The notes under the pieces were generated by a model. That model was not told the origin of the DNA. It did not search any database and worked only from the letters and a program-made list of their open reading frames with translations. A DNA stretch of 64,000 nucleotides, taken from NCBI RefSeq assembly GCF_000744705.1, contig NZ_JQML01000001.1:2356001-2420000 (forward strand), in the 5' to 3' direction. Below, one piece after another: positions 43,882 through 51,667 of the stretch (its first letter is position 1; each line of letters starts with the position of its first letter). Both the position numbers and the translations under genes were made by a program. Source of the DNA: Streptacidiphilus albus JL83. GTDB taxonomy: Bacteria; Actinomycetota; Actinomycetes; Streptomycetales; Streptomycetaceae.

Positions 43882-44543
43882 GGCATTCCAATCACGAAGC
43901 TGGGTGGTGGTGTGTTGGGAGGGAACCGCCTCCGGGGCGGACGGGGATGCTGATCGAAGTCGCTGCCTCGACTGCGGGCAGCAGTTGACGTCGGGTCAAT
44001 GTTCTCGATGTGTAGGCAGACAGACATACGGACGCCCTGTCGGCCGTGCGTCCTCACGGCCGGATGGTGAGGACACTACGAGCAACCCGCCGCCTCGACA
44101 AGACCACTCATCGGACGAATCTAAAACGTGATGCGTCCCGAAAGGCCCCCATGGGCCATGAGCAGCGAAGATCGAAATCGTCCCGCTCCGGGGCGAACCG
44201 GTTCCTCGTCAACCGGTCCGTACCAGGACGAGGCCCGGCGGACGGCCGTGGCCACGCACACCCGGGGCACGTGCGGGCCCGCCAGCGGCCGGGCAGCGAC
44301 AGCGGGGCGAGTCATCCGACCTGCGGGACCGAGAGCCCCGCCGGAGCCCGGTCGACCCGGGGAACCCCACCCCGGCCATTCCCTCATCAAACCCGTGGAT
44401 ACATCCGATGAATCGCCATGATCATCGGCCTGGGCGGTCCAACCCGGACGGCTTGCCGCGCCGCAGCGGGCACAGTGTCCGCACGACCGTCCACTCAGTA
44501 CCATGATGAACCCGGGGGCGACTGCCCCGAGGACCTCGGCGAG
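43882..44543. other. Gene-free divergent region upstream of the sugar ABC operon
   Basis: About 660 bases in which no frame looks protein-like. A short dyad TTGACGTCGGGTCAA (43985-43999; arms of 5 with a 5-base spacer) lies about 100 bases upstream of the binding-protein start. The stretch 43960-44130 is less GC-rich than its surroundings and is the likely promoter zone. I see no RNA gene. Confidence 0.5.
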
Positions 44544-44696
44544 GGTTCGGCGAGCGTTCGAAGAGGGTCCAGCGAGGTTCGGCGAGGGTTCGGCGAGGGT
44601 TCGGCGAGGGTTTCGACGGACCGGCCGGGATCCCGCGAAGGGTCCGAGCCCGGGTCCGATCCCGGGTCCGAGGCGGGATCCGACGAGGGGTCCGAG
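44544..44696. repeat. Two kinds of short tandem repeats upstream of a tetR gene
   Basis: GGTTCGGCGAG occurs at 44544-44554 and then three times in exact tandem at 44576-44608. From about 44640 to 44696 a second unit based on GGGTCCGAG/T recurs five times at 11-13-base intervals. Together they fill most of the 170 bases before the TetR start codon. They may be slippage products, or repeated binding sites for the regulator. Confidence 0.85.
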
Positions 44697-44713
44697 AGAG
44701 GCGGAGGCGGCGG

Positions 44714-45370
44714 ATGGCCGGGGAACGCAAGGACAACCGGATCGAACGCGGCAACCGGACCCGGCAGCTGGTCCTGGACCGGACCGTGCAGATCGCCTCG
44801 GTCGAGGGCCTGGAGGGCCTCTCGCTGGGAAGGCTGGCCGGTGAGCTGGAACTGAGCAAGAGCGGGGTCTTCGCGCTCTTCGGCTCCAAGGAGGAGCTGC
44901 AGCTCGCCACCGTACGCGCGGCCATCAGGATCTACGCCCAGTACGTGGTCGGGCCGACGCTCGACATCCCGCCCGGTCTCGACCGGCTCCGGCAGCTGTG
45001 CGACAACTGGATCGCCTACTCGCAGCAGCGGGTCTTCCCCGGCGGCTGCTTCTTCTACTCGGTCACGGCCGAGTTCGACGCCCGTCCCGGCCCGGTGCGC
45101 GACGCGCTGGCCCGCGCCCGCCGCTCCTGGCTGGACTTCATCGAGACCACCATCGAGGAGGCCCGCGCCGCAGGCGAGGTCGCCCCGGACACCGACGCCC
45201 CGCAACTGGCCTTCGAGCTGGTCTCGTTCCTGGAGACGGCCAACGCCGAGTCCGTCCTCCACGACGACCCGAGCAGTTACGCCAAGGCGACCAAGGCCGT
45301 CCGCAGCCGACTGCGCTGGGCGGCGACCGATCCGTCCCTGGTTCCCCCGGACCCGACCCCCACCGCGTAG
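44714..45370 (+). CDS. TetR family regulator
   Basis: 218 residues. The TetR helix-turn-helix lies at about 18-65 (LVLDRTVQIASVEGLEGLSLGRLAGELELSKSGVFALFGSKEELQLAT). The ligand domain contains PGGCFFYSVTAEFDARPGPVRDALARARRSW, typical of a common actinobacterial TetR subfamily. ATG 44714 has GGAGG about 5 bases before it. It is transcribed away from the sugar ABC operon across repeat-rich DNA, so it may control that operon, itself, or both. Confidence 0.9.
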   Translation: MAGERKDNRIERGNRTRQLVLDRTVQIASVEGLEGLSLGRLAGELELSKSGVFALFGSKEELQLATVRAAIRIYAQYVVGPTLDIPPGLDRLRQLCDNWIAYSQQRVFPGGCFFYSVTAEFDARPGPVRDALARARRSWLDFIETTIEEARAAGEVAPDTDAPQLAFELVSFLETANAESVLHDDPSSYAKATKAVRSRLRWAATDPSLVPPDPTPTA

Positions 45371-45400
45371 CCGGCCCGGGGGAACGCGCGTCGCGCCTCA

Positions 45401-45450
45401 ATGCACCCGAATGCACCCCAATGCACCTGAATACACCTCAGTGCACCTCA
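45401..45450. repeat. Five to six tandem copies of a 10-base unit
   Basis: Units ATGCACCCGA, ATGCACCCCA, ATGCACCTGA, ATACACCTCA and GTGCACCTCA follow one another exactly every 10 bases, with a degenerate sixth copy. The block fills the gap between two convergent stop codons (45370 and 45448). The 10-base period puts all copies on one face of the helix. Confidence 0.9.
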
Positions 45451-46365
45451 GCGCATCGCGACCTCGGCGGCCAACCCGTCCGGTTCGCCGTGCCGCTCCC
45501 CTCCCGCCTCCCCGGCGGTCCGCGCCGTCACGAAGTCGAGTACCTCGGCAACCACCGCCGGAGCGACCAGGATCCGCCGGTGGCCGAGGCCGCGCGTACT
45601 GACCAGCCGGGCCCGGTCGCCGTACGCGGCCACGATCTGCCGCCCCTGGTCCGGCGAGACCGTGTCGTCGTCCTCGTCGTGGACGACCAGGATCGGCAGC
45701 GCGACCTCCTCCGGCCGGTGCACCACCGAGAACCGCGCCCAGATGTCCGCCTCGCCCGGGAACATCTCGCGCTCGATCCTTCGCCGCAGCTCCCGCTCCA
45801 GCGGCGCCCGCAGCCGCAGCGCCGCGCAGAAGGCGTCCACCACCAGGCCGAAATCGGCGACGCCGCCGATGGTGGCGATCCGGCCCGCCCGCACACTGCC
45901 GCGCAGCGCGAGGAATACGCCGACCACGCCGAGCGAGTGGGCGATCACCGCCTCGAAATCGCCGTACTCGGCATGGAGTTCGGCGAGAATGTCGCGGAAC
46001 TCCAGGACGGTGGTGGTCGAGCCCTCGGAGTCGCCGTGTCCGGGTGCATCGAAGGCCAGCGGGCTGTAGCCGCGATCCAGCAGGGCGTCGACGAATGCCG
46101 ACAGTCGCGAGCCCCGCGACTCCCAGCCGTGCACCAGCAGCACCGGCCGCCTACCGTCGCCCCACTGGTACACCATCACCGGGCGACCTCCGGCATCGAT
46201 CGTCCGAACCAGCGCACGCGCCATCACCGTCCGTTCCCCGGTGCGGATCCGGCTCCTCCCCCGTGGGAGCCGGAACAGCCGCAGTGCCCCCTTCCCGGCC
46301 AGCCGCTTGGACACCAGTGACGTGCCGTTGAGAGCCGACCGGACAACTGCCGCAGTGACATCCAT
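45448..46365 (-). CDS. Alpha/beta hydrolase
   Basis: A 305-residue hydrolase. It shows the oxyanion loop LLVHGWESRG, the DAPGHGDSEG segment, a nucleophile Ser in VIAHSLGVVG (the usual GxSxG has A in the first position), an acid in VVHDEDDDTVSP and the catalytic His in LGHRRIL. The first about 50 residues are basic and precede the fold. The substrate cannot be told. ATG start. It is divergent from the secreted amidase-like gene at 46609 and has repeats at its 3' end. Confidence 0.88.
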   Translation of the reverse strand: MDVTAAVVRSALNGTSLVSKRLAGKGALRLFRLPRGRSRIRTGERTVMARALVRTIDAGGRPVMVYQWGDGRRPVLLVHGWESRGSRLSAFVDALLDRGYSPLAFDAPGHGDSEGSTTTVLEFRDILAELHAEYGDFEAVIAHSLGVVGVFLALRGSVRAGRIATIGGVADFGLVVDAFCAALRLRAPLERELRRRIEREMFPGEADIWARFSVVHRPEEVALPILVVHDEDDDTVSPDQGRQIVAAYGDRARLVSTRGLGHRRILVAPAVVAEVLDFVTARTAGEAGGERHGEPDGLAAEVAMR

Positions 46366-46608
46366 GCCACGTCCTCCAGGGATCGGCCGGTGATCAGCCA
46401 GATATTAGCACGACCGTTCGCACAGTTTTGTTGTGACCGGGCGTCACTGCGTCCCGCATACAGGTGATTTCGTAAAGAAGTTCGTATTGAGTGCAACCTT
46501 GCAGCTCGGAGCGGCGTGTTGAGGTTGGGACCGGTGTGTCTCGGCTGCTCCACTGAGCGGCGAGTCCTCCTGGTCCTCTCCGATGAAACCAAGTAACAGC
46601 AGGGATGA
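46366..46608. promoter_or_regulatory. Divergent promoter region, relatively AT-rich
   Basis: A 243-base gap between the hydrolase and the secreted protein. It is clearly less GC-rich than the genes around it (for example 46400-46430 and 46460-46490). I looked for the c-di-AMP (ydaO) riboswitch often found upstream of actinobacterial cell-wall hydrolases and could not recognise its conserved elements. The RBS for 46609 is GCAGGGA. Confidence 0.5.
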
Positions 46609-47436
46609 ATGATGCAGCAGACACGTCGTAGGCGTCTGGCCGTCGCCGCGGTCCTCGGTGGGGTCCTCGTCGGCAGCGCGCCCATGCTCAGCGCTCCGGC
46701 CTTCGCCGCGCAGCCGAGCACCGCTGCCGCCAGCTCCGCCCCGGCGAGCGCGCACTCCGCCGTCAACCGCGACTCCATCGCGGACACCGTGATGCGTGAC
46801 ATCGAGGTGGACTACGCCAACGCCCACTGGAACTGGACTGCCTGGAACGACAGCACCCCGGTGGCCTTCGGCAGCGGCCAGGACAACTACCAGTGCGCGG
46901 AGTTCGTGGCCCGCTCGCTCGCCGCCGCCGGCCTGATCCCCGGACTGGGCCCGAACGACCCCCAGTCCGACTACTTCACCTACCACGCGCCCAACGGCGA
47001 GGTCTACGACCTGCTGCTGATCTCGCCGCTGCCGCAGTACCACAACCTGTCCGACTACCTGGCGGACTCGGGCATCGGCAAGGACATCGGCGACCAGCCG
47101 CAGCTGGCCAAGCCCGGCGACATCGTCGTCACCTACGCCGGCCTGAACGGTGAGGCCAGCCACACCGGTCTGATCGTCACCCCGCAGACCGCGACCAGCG
47201 AGCCGCTGGTCGACGCCCACAACAACGCCCGGCTCGACTACGGATACCACTACTACGCGCCTTCGCACGTCGTCCAGCTCGTGCCCAACGCCCTGGTGGA
47301 GGTCTGGACCTGGGCAGCGGAGGAGGAGCTGATCCACGGTCCGCAGACCCAGCCGACCGCGCCCACCACCACGGTGCCGCAGAACCGCCTCTTCGCCACC
47401 CCCGGCTACAGCGACCCGGCCGGCCCGCAGGTCTGA
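46609..47436 (+). CDS. Secreted amidase/CHAP-like (NlpC/P60-fold) protein
   Basis: 275 residues with a Sec signal peptide (basic RRRR start, hydrophobic core and AFA-A cleavage at about residue 34). The mature domain has a papain-like order: Cys in NYQCAEFVARSLAAAG, then KPGDIVVTYAG and His in ASHTGLIV, followed by VDAHNNARLDYGY as the polar residue region. This fits the amidase/CHAP families that cut peptidoglycan cross-peptides or related amides. The C-terminus is Pro/Thr-rich. It starts at the first of two ATG codons in tandem. A clear terminator follows. Confidence 0.83.
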   Translation: MMQQTRRRRLAVAAVLGGVLVGSAPMLSAPAFAAQPSTAAASSAPASAHSAVNRDSIADTVMRDIEVDYANAHWNWTAWNDSTPVAFGSGQDNYQCAEFVARSLAAAGLIPGLGPNDPQSDYFTYHAPNGEVYDLLLISPLPQYHNLSDYLADSGIGKDIGDQPQLAKPGDIVVTYAGLNGEASHTGLIVTPQTATSEPLVDAHNNARLDYGYHYYAPSHVVQLVPNALVEVWTWAAEEELIHGPQTQPTAPTTTVPQNRLFATPGYSDPAGPQV

Positions 47437-47450
47437 TCCGGTAGAACTCC

Positions 47451-47488
47451 GAGCCTGCCCGGGGCGGACCACCTCCCCGGGCAGGCTC
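47451..47488. terminator. Hairpin terminator between convergent genes
   Basis: GAGCCTGCCCGGGG (47451-47464) pairs exactly with CCCCGGGCAGGCTC (47475-47488) over a 10-base loop. It begins 14 bases after the stop of the secreted protein and can serve both converging genes. Confidence 0.8.
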
Positions 47489-47520
47489 GGTGACACCCGC
47501 TCGGGCCCGTCGACACCCGC

Positions 47521-48006
47521 TCAGCAGCGCGCGGCCCCGTCCGGCCACACCCGGACCACGGTCATACCGGCGGCGCGGGCGTGCTCCACCATGTCGCCGG
47601 TCCCGCCGCGCACCGTCGAGGGCACTCCGTCCCAGACCGCCACGAGCTCGTCGGCCCGCTCCAGCAGCAGCGCATTGGCCGCCGCGTAGGCCTCGGACCC
47701 GGCGTGGTCGAAGGGCATCACGATCACCCCCGACGCCTCCGCCACCAGCCCGTCGAAGACCTCCGCGTGGTCGGGCCCGACCGTCGAAGCCCGGTAGTCC
47801 TCCGAGGGGACGACCGCGACCAGCTCGCCGCCGACCGCGAGCACCGCCTCCGCGAAGAGGCTGTCCGCGCCCTTGGCGATGCACGAGATCCCGGTCAGAC
47901 TGCCCTCCGCAGCCCGCGCCCGCAGCAGCTCCAACAGCGCGGTGCGGACCAGTGCCACGGTCGGTCCGGTGAGGTGGAGATGGCCCGTCACAGCCAGCAC
48001 AGCCAC
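47521..48006 (-). CDS. SLOG/LOG-like Rossmann-fold protein
   Basis: 161 residues from a GTG with GAGGGGG upstream. VLAVTGHLHLTGPTVALVRTALLELL is followed by ISCIAKGADSLFAEAVLAVGGELVAVVP, then DELVAVWDGVPSTVRGGTGDMVEHARAAG. The TG.....L order, the KGAD motif and the late GGTGDMVEHA motif fit the SLOG superfamily of nucleotide-binding proteins related to DprA and LOG. Members sense or process nucleotides. The exact group is unclear. The frame is open to 48237, but those residues are noise. Confidence 0.75.
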   Translation of the reverse strand: MAVLAVTGHLHLTGPTVALVRTALLELLRARAAEGSLTGISCIAKGADSLFAEAVLAVGGELVAVVPSEDYRASTVGPDHAEVFDGLVAEASGVIVMPFDHAGSEAYAAANALLLERADELVAVWDGVPSTVRGGTGDMVEHARAAGMTVVRVWPDGAARC

Positions 48007-48344
48007 GGAACCCCCTCGGTCCGCTAGTCGGTCGCTCGCCCGGTGGGTGGCTCGGTGGGTCGCCCGCTGTCCGGCGGCCTTCGGACAACCTTCGGAGCGT
48101 AGCGCCGACCAGCACCGGAGGGCCAAGCCCAGGTCGGCAGGGGTGCGCTTTCCGGCCCCCGCCGACACCAAACCCACCCGCCCCGCCGGTCGCACGCCCA
48201 CCCGGGGCACCCCGCGCGCCCACCCGGTCCCGCTCAACGACTCACCGCAGGCGGGGCACCCCGGGCAAGTACTCCGTGTCCCCCGCCCACGGTCCCGTCA
48301 CCACATGGGCCGGAACCCGATGCCCGGCCGGCCGCCGTGCGCGC
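48007..48344. other. Gene-free region upstream of the SLOG-like gene
   Basis: No frame in this 338-base stretch looks protein-like. At 48020-48070 short imperfect repeats of GGTGGGTGGCTC/GGTGGGTCGCCC occur. It must carry the promoter of the SLOG-like gene and the end of the HAD-like transcript unit; I see no clear terminator or promoter. Confidence 0.4.
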
Positions 48345-48878
48345 TCAGCGCGCCGGGCGCACCTCCAGGCCAGCGGCCCACTCCGCGAGCTGCCGAACGT
48401 GCTCGGGCAGCAGCCCGGTGCTGGGACTGACCGTGATCAGCAGTGCAGGGGCGGGATGGTGGTCGGCGACGAACGCCCGGTCTGCGTCGGTCACCTGGTC
48501 GTCGATCCAGGCGAACGCCCGTCCTCGCGCCCACTCCACGACCGTCGGCGTCTTGAAGTACAGGCTCTCGTCGACGTCCCGGGAGTCGACGTCCTCGAAG
48601 GAGATGTACTCCAGCTCCGGCAGCCCCACGCGGGGACCGATCCACTCGTTCGCGTCGGCCTCCCAGGTCGTGCACCAGACCAACTCGTACGGCAGCGAGA
48701 GCAACTGCGGTCCGTGCTCGGGCGTGAGCCACACCCGGAGCGGCTGCAGCGGCTCCTCCCAGCCCGACGGGCGCATCACATGCAGCGCAAAGCCGTCCGG
48801 GCGCTCCTCCGGCTCCGCCGCATACGGGTTGAGCGGCCCGTCGACGTCGATGAGCAGCAGCGGCCGTGCGTCGGTCAT
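48345..48878 (-). CDS. HAD-superfamily-like protein (HAD_SAK type)
   Basis: 177 residues. The N-terminal motif LLLIDVDGPLNPYA has the DxDG of HAD hydrolases. The Thr/Ser motif is in YELVWCTTWEADANEWIGP, then TPTVVEWARGRAFAWIDDQVTDADR gives the Lys/Asp region (the acidic pair is present). This arrangement resembles HAD domains of Swiss-army-knife RNA repair systems, and stand-alone copies are common in streptomycetes. The function is unproven. ATG start, with GGGGG about 6 bases upstream. Confidence 0.8.
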   Translation of the reverse strand: MTDARPLLLIDVDGPLNPYAAEPEERPDGFALHVMRPSGWEEPLQPLRVWLTPEHGPQLLSLPYELVWCTTWEADANEWIGPRVGLPELEYISFEDVDSRDVDESLYFKTPTVVEWARGRAFAWIDDQVTDADRAFVADHHPAPALLITVSPSTGLLPEHVRQLAEWAAGLEVRPAR

Positions 48879-48993
48879 GGTGGACCCCCGGAGTCGGACA
48901 GGTAAGCGGTGAAGGGCCTCTGTCTACCGCATCCCTGGTTCCCTCGGCCATGTGGTCGATCCCGACATCGGCGTGCCTACCAGCCGATATCGA

Positions 48994-49242
48994 CTACTGG
49001 TCGGCGAATTCGGCGTTCGCCTTCGCGGTGACACGGGCGAGCGCGCGGGCGGCGTTCTCGCGCTCCTCCGCCGGAAAGTCACCGTACAGCCGCTCGGCCA
49101 GCTCGGCGTAGGCACGGAAGCAGGCGTAGGGGGATTCGACGTGCGGCAGGGGATCCGCCGTCATCTGCGCCGTGGCCCGTTCGCCCTCCGCAGCGCACCG
49201 CCACTCGGATCCCAGCATCGGCGGCCCCGCCGCGTGCGACAC
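48994..49242 (-). CDS. Hypothetical protein downstream of DUF397 gene
   Basis: 82 residues from GTG 49242, 7 bases after the DUF397 stop codon. The C-terminal half is strongly helical and protein-like (YACFRAYAELAERLYGDFPAEERENAARALARVTAKANAEFADQ). No family is recognised. It is probably the third gene of the XRE-DUF397 unit. Confidence 0.55.
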   Translation of the reverse strand: MSHAAGPPMLGSEWRCAAEGERATAQMTADPLPHVESPYACFRAYAELAERLYGDFPAEERENAARALARVTAKANAEFADQ

Positions 49243-49249
49243 GAGTCGA

Positions 49250-49468
49250 TCAGACGCCGGGCAGCTCGCCGGACTTCACCGCGTCCACGAACGCCGACCA
49301 CGCCGCAGCAGAGAAGGCCAGCACCGGACCCGACACATCCTTGCTGTCACGTACGGGGACGGCGTCGCCGAACGATACGTGGTCCGCTTCGATGCAGTCG
49401 CCGCCGTTCTGGCCGCTGTACGTGCTCTTGCGCCACTTGGCCTGAGCCAGGTCGAGGGGGGTACTCAT
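49250..49468 (-). CDS. DUF397 family protein
   Basis: A 72-residue protein with the whole DUF397 pattern: WRKSTYSGQNGGDCIEADHV, then VPVRDSKDVSGPVLAFSAAAWSAFVDAVKSG. Proteins of this type are encoded next to XRE-DUF5753 regulators and, in the described Streptomyces pairs, act as partners or antitoxin-like modulators of them. ATG with GGAGAG 8 bases upstream. The start lies within the 3' part of the regulator's open frame. Confidence 0.92.
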   Translation of the reverse strand: MSTPLDLAQAKWRKSTYSGQNGGDCIEADHVSFGDAVPVRDSKDVSGPVLAFSAAAWSAFVDAVKSGELPGV

Positions 49469-50296
49469 GACCGTGTCTCTCCATTGCTTCGCTTATCCAC
49501 TGGGCCGAGTCGCGCTGGTTGAGCGTGCTCGCGGAAAGCACATCATAGATTTGCCGGTACTTGCTGATAATTGACAGGTCGTCGTTCAGATAGCCGCGCT
49601 CCGCGGACTCGCTGTAGAGCCACTCCGCCCCGTCCGGCATGGTGATCAGGGACAGCGGCATGTCGGGCGGCCGGAGATCTGGGAAGTCGATCGGGGCGAC
49701 CTGGATGCAGATGTTGGGCCGCTTGCCGATGGTCAGCAAGTGCTGCAGCTGCTGCCGCATCACGCCCGGACCGCCGACTGAGCGCCGGACCGAGCTCTCG
49801 TTCAGTACCACGATCAGCAGCGGTCCGTCCTCGTCCAGGAATCGGTCCTGTCGACTGAGGCGGCCGCCACGCGCCCGTCCAGATTGTCTGCGGATTCGCG
49901 GCGCAGTAGCGTCCTGGCGTAGGCGTCGGTCTGGACCAGGCCTGGCAGCACGTCGGACCCGAATACCCGGATCGCAGAGGCCTTCTCATCCAGGGCCGCC
50001 CGACGCTCGAACCAGTTGGGGTGGTTCTTGGGCGCTGTCCAGTCGATCTCCGCCCACATGGCAGCCAGCAGACCGCCCGTCTCAAGCACCCGGTCGCAGG
50101 CGACGGCGAATCCCTCAGACGGAGCGCGGGTGCCTGCCTCCACCTTGGTGACCATAGACCGGTCGAAGTCGATCGCCGGCGCCAGGGCGTCGGCCGTAAG
50201 CCCCGCTGTCTCCCGGAGCCGCCGCAGGAGCTTGCCGAACACGGCCGCAGTGGTGTCCGCCGCGTGGCCCAATCTGGATGTCCTTCGCCGAGCCAC
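49347..50296 (-). pseudogene. XRE family regulator with DUF5753 domain, frameshifted
   Basis: From GTG 50296 (GAAGGAG upstream) the frame codes the helix-turn-helix (KLLRRLRETAGLTADALAPAIDFDRSMVTKVEAGTRAPS) and part of DUF5753 (VFGSDVLPGLVQTDAYARTLL). It then runs out of family at RVAAASVDRTDSW and stops at 49814. The rest of DUF5753 (RQDRFLDEDGPLLIVVLNE, then GKRPNICIQVAPID) is in another frame. Adding one C in the GGCC/GGCG run at about 49861-49866 gives RVAARLSRQDRF, the expected sequence. The second frame also reads about 40 residues into the DUF397 gene before it stops, which is unusual. Confidence 0.8.
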
Positions 50297-50444
50297 GGCA
50301 ACTCCTTCGCACCGAAGTTGGACCGACCGACATTCGAGTCGGGACAGATCCCCCCTGTCCCCGGTAAATCCTGTTCCCCCACCAGTCGCTGCGGAACCAT
50401 TGGAATACGGACAGTGATATTCCCGGAGCCAGGAGCGAATATTG

Positions 50445-50723
50445 ATGGACGATCAGACCGAAGTGCGACCAGGGGCAGAGTCGGCCGGCGACCACTCTGA
50501 GGCCGCCCATGCAGCACAGTTGCGCTTCTTGGCCGTGATGCACCGGCTTCAGGTGCCGGTGACCGCCGGCACCGTCCGGCCAATGCCGAACGGCGGGTAC
50601 GGCGTACGCTTGGGCACAATCGGGACTGCGGCCCTCGACCGGCTCGCGACCCTGCTGGAGGCTGCTGCTCTCGCGCACCGCATCGACGCGGCCGCCGTCG
50701 CCGAGAGCGGGTGCGTGGAGTGA
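50445..50723 (+). CDS. Hypothetical protein
   Basis: 92 residues from ATG 50445 (a TTG immediately precedes it). AGGAG stands about 9 bases upstream. The C-terminal half is protein-like: MHRLQVPVTAGTVRPMPNGGYGVRLGTIGTAALDRLATLLEAAALAHRID. No family is recognised. It is divergent from the XRE regulator, and its stop overlaps the GTG of the next gene. Confidence 0.6.
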   Translation: MDDQTEVRPGAESAGDHSEAAHAAQLRFLAVMHRLQVPVTAGTVRPMPNGGYGVRLGTIGTAALDRLATLLEAAALAHRIDAAAVAESGCVE

Positions 50724-51214
50724 GCCGGATGACGCTCACGGTGCACCTGCTCAACGCAGCCACCGGCGAGCAGACCGAACTTCCGCACGTCGACCCGAGT
50801 CCGCTCCCTTCCCCCGGCCTCAGCCAGAGCTTCCCGCCGTGCACGTGTCCACGTTGCCTGCCCAGGGGCCGCCGAACCGCCCCAGGACGAGCAGTAGCCT
50901 TCGCTTGCCCCGGCTGCAGGTCAGCGGTCGAGCTCGGATTGCGCACCGGCGGCATTGGCAGAGCCGATCAGGTCGGCGCTCCAGGGGTGTTCGCCCGCTC
51001 GGCAGTGATAGCAGTGGGCAACGACGTTGTCGTGGTTGTACCACTCGTGGGCTCCGCAGTCCCGCTTCCCCTTCGCGGCCACCTCCAGGTTGAGGATGAA
51101 CCACGGCAGGTGCACGCGGATTCTGCTGCGCCACCGGTACTTGCCGATCCGTGTCATGCCCGGAGGCTAGTACTCGGGCGGCCTGCCGGTCGCGGCGTCT
51201 CGGGGCCGTCGTAG
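50720..51214 (+). CDS. Hypothetical protein, C-terminal part doubtful
   Basis: Starts at a GTG that overlaps the stop of the preceding gene (GTGA). The first about 45 residues (MTLTVHLLNAATGEQTELPHVD, later FPPCTCPRC) look genuine and resemble short streptomycete proteins that end soon after a CTCPR motif. From about 50900 the frame runs antisense to the better-supported gene at 50921-51157, so the original stop codon may have been lost. Low confidence. Confidence 0.35.
   Translation: MSRMTLTVHLLNAATGEQTELPHVDPSPLPSPGLSQSFPPCTCPRCLPRGRRTAPGRAVAFACPGCRSAVELGLRTGGIGRADQVGAPGVFARSAVIAVGNDVVVVVPLVGSAVPLPLRGHLQVEDEPRQVHADSAAPPVLADPCHARRLVLGRPAGRGVSGPS
50921..51157 (-). CDS. Small Cys/His-rich protein, possible metal binder
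   Basis: 78 residues. Its core RVHLPWFILNLEVAAKGKRDCGAHEWYN continues to VVAHCYHCRAGEHPW, giving C..H and H-C-x2-C ligands that could hold zinc. The motif looks conserved in actinobacteria, but I cannot name the family. The ATG overlaps the stop codon of the truncated zwf fragment (ATGA). Confidence 0.65.
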   Translation of the reverse strand: MTRIGKYRWRSRIRVHLPWFILNLEVAAKGKRDCGAHEWYNHDNVVAHCYHCRAGEHPWSADLIGSANAAGAQSELDR

Positions 51215-51477
51215 TCGATCGTCGCCATCCGCAGCCTCCCCGCGAAGTGGGCGGAGGCCGTCTCGTCGATCGGCCCGTGCGCGGCCACGCCGTCGCGAGC
51301 GTGCCCGCGTAGCCGCTCCACACTCCAGTTACCGTGAGTGACCCCGATGATGCGCTCTGGCAGCCTGTCCTTCAGTGACAGCTGGTAGAGCGCGGGCAGC
51401 AGCATCTTCTTGGCCAGATCGCCGGTGATGCCGAACAGGACCATCGCGTCACCGTGGCCCGAAGTGGTCTTGGTCAT
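51154..51477 (-). pseudogene. Truncated glucose-6-phosphate dehydrogenase (zwf) fragment
   Basis: From ATG 51477 the first about 90 residues match the N-terminal Rossmann domain of glucose-6-phosphate dehydrogenase: VLFGITGDLAKKMLLPALYQL (NADP-binding GxTGDLA) and IIGVTHGNWSVERLRGHARDGV, then MATIDYDGPET. After PET the similarity ends and a stop appears at 51154. The normal enzyme has about 500 residues, so four fifths are missing. It is likely a remnant of deletion or recombination, or a domain captured from elsewhere. Confidence 0.8.
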
Positions 51478-51603
51478 CACGTCCCGCCTTCGCGTCCCGC
51501 AGCCGACGCCCTGGCCTGGGCGGGCCTGGTCCGGGCGGGGCCCATCGGTTGCCTCGGGGTCCCCTCGATCCCGGTGTGGGCGCCCGACGGCCGGCTGTCG
51601 TGC

Positions 51604-51637
51604 GGTGGTCGCCCAACAGCGGTGGTCGCCCAACAGC
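51604..51637. repeat. Exact tandem duplication of 17 bases
   Basis: GGTGGTCGCCCAACAGC occurs at 51604-51620 and again at 51621-51637. It lies in gene-free DNA just before the palindrome at 51648. Confidence 0.9.
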
Positions 51638-51647
51638 GGCAGCTCGC

Positions 51648-51667
51648 GCCCCGGATCGATCCGGGGC
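51648..51667. promoter_or_regulatory. Perfect 20-base palindrome
   Basis: GCCCCGGATCGATCCGGGGC is fully self-complementary with no spacer. It may be a protein-binding site, a recombination end or a cruciform/terminator element. It is near the end of the zwf remnant's promoter region but about 170 bases away from its start. Confidence 0.6.

Noticed and set aside
44121..44504. Possible 127-residue protein in the gap upstream of the sugar ABC operon
   Set aside because: No clear start signal, odd composition for the organism and overlapping frames on both strands; treated as non-coding.
45401..45450. CRISPR array
   Set aside because: The 10-base units are contiguous with no spacers; no cas genes occur anywhere in the window.
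46366..46608. c-di-AMP (ydaO) riboswitch upstream of the secreted hydrolase
   Set aside because: The leader is suggestive by position, but I could not find the conserved helices and loops; a covariance-model search would decide.
49347..51477. Programmed frameshifting in the XRE gene
   Set aside because: No slippery heptamer is visible at the site, and a one-base addition recovers the exact family sequence, so a simple indel or sequence error is preferred.
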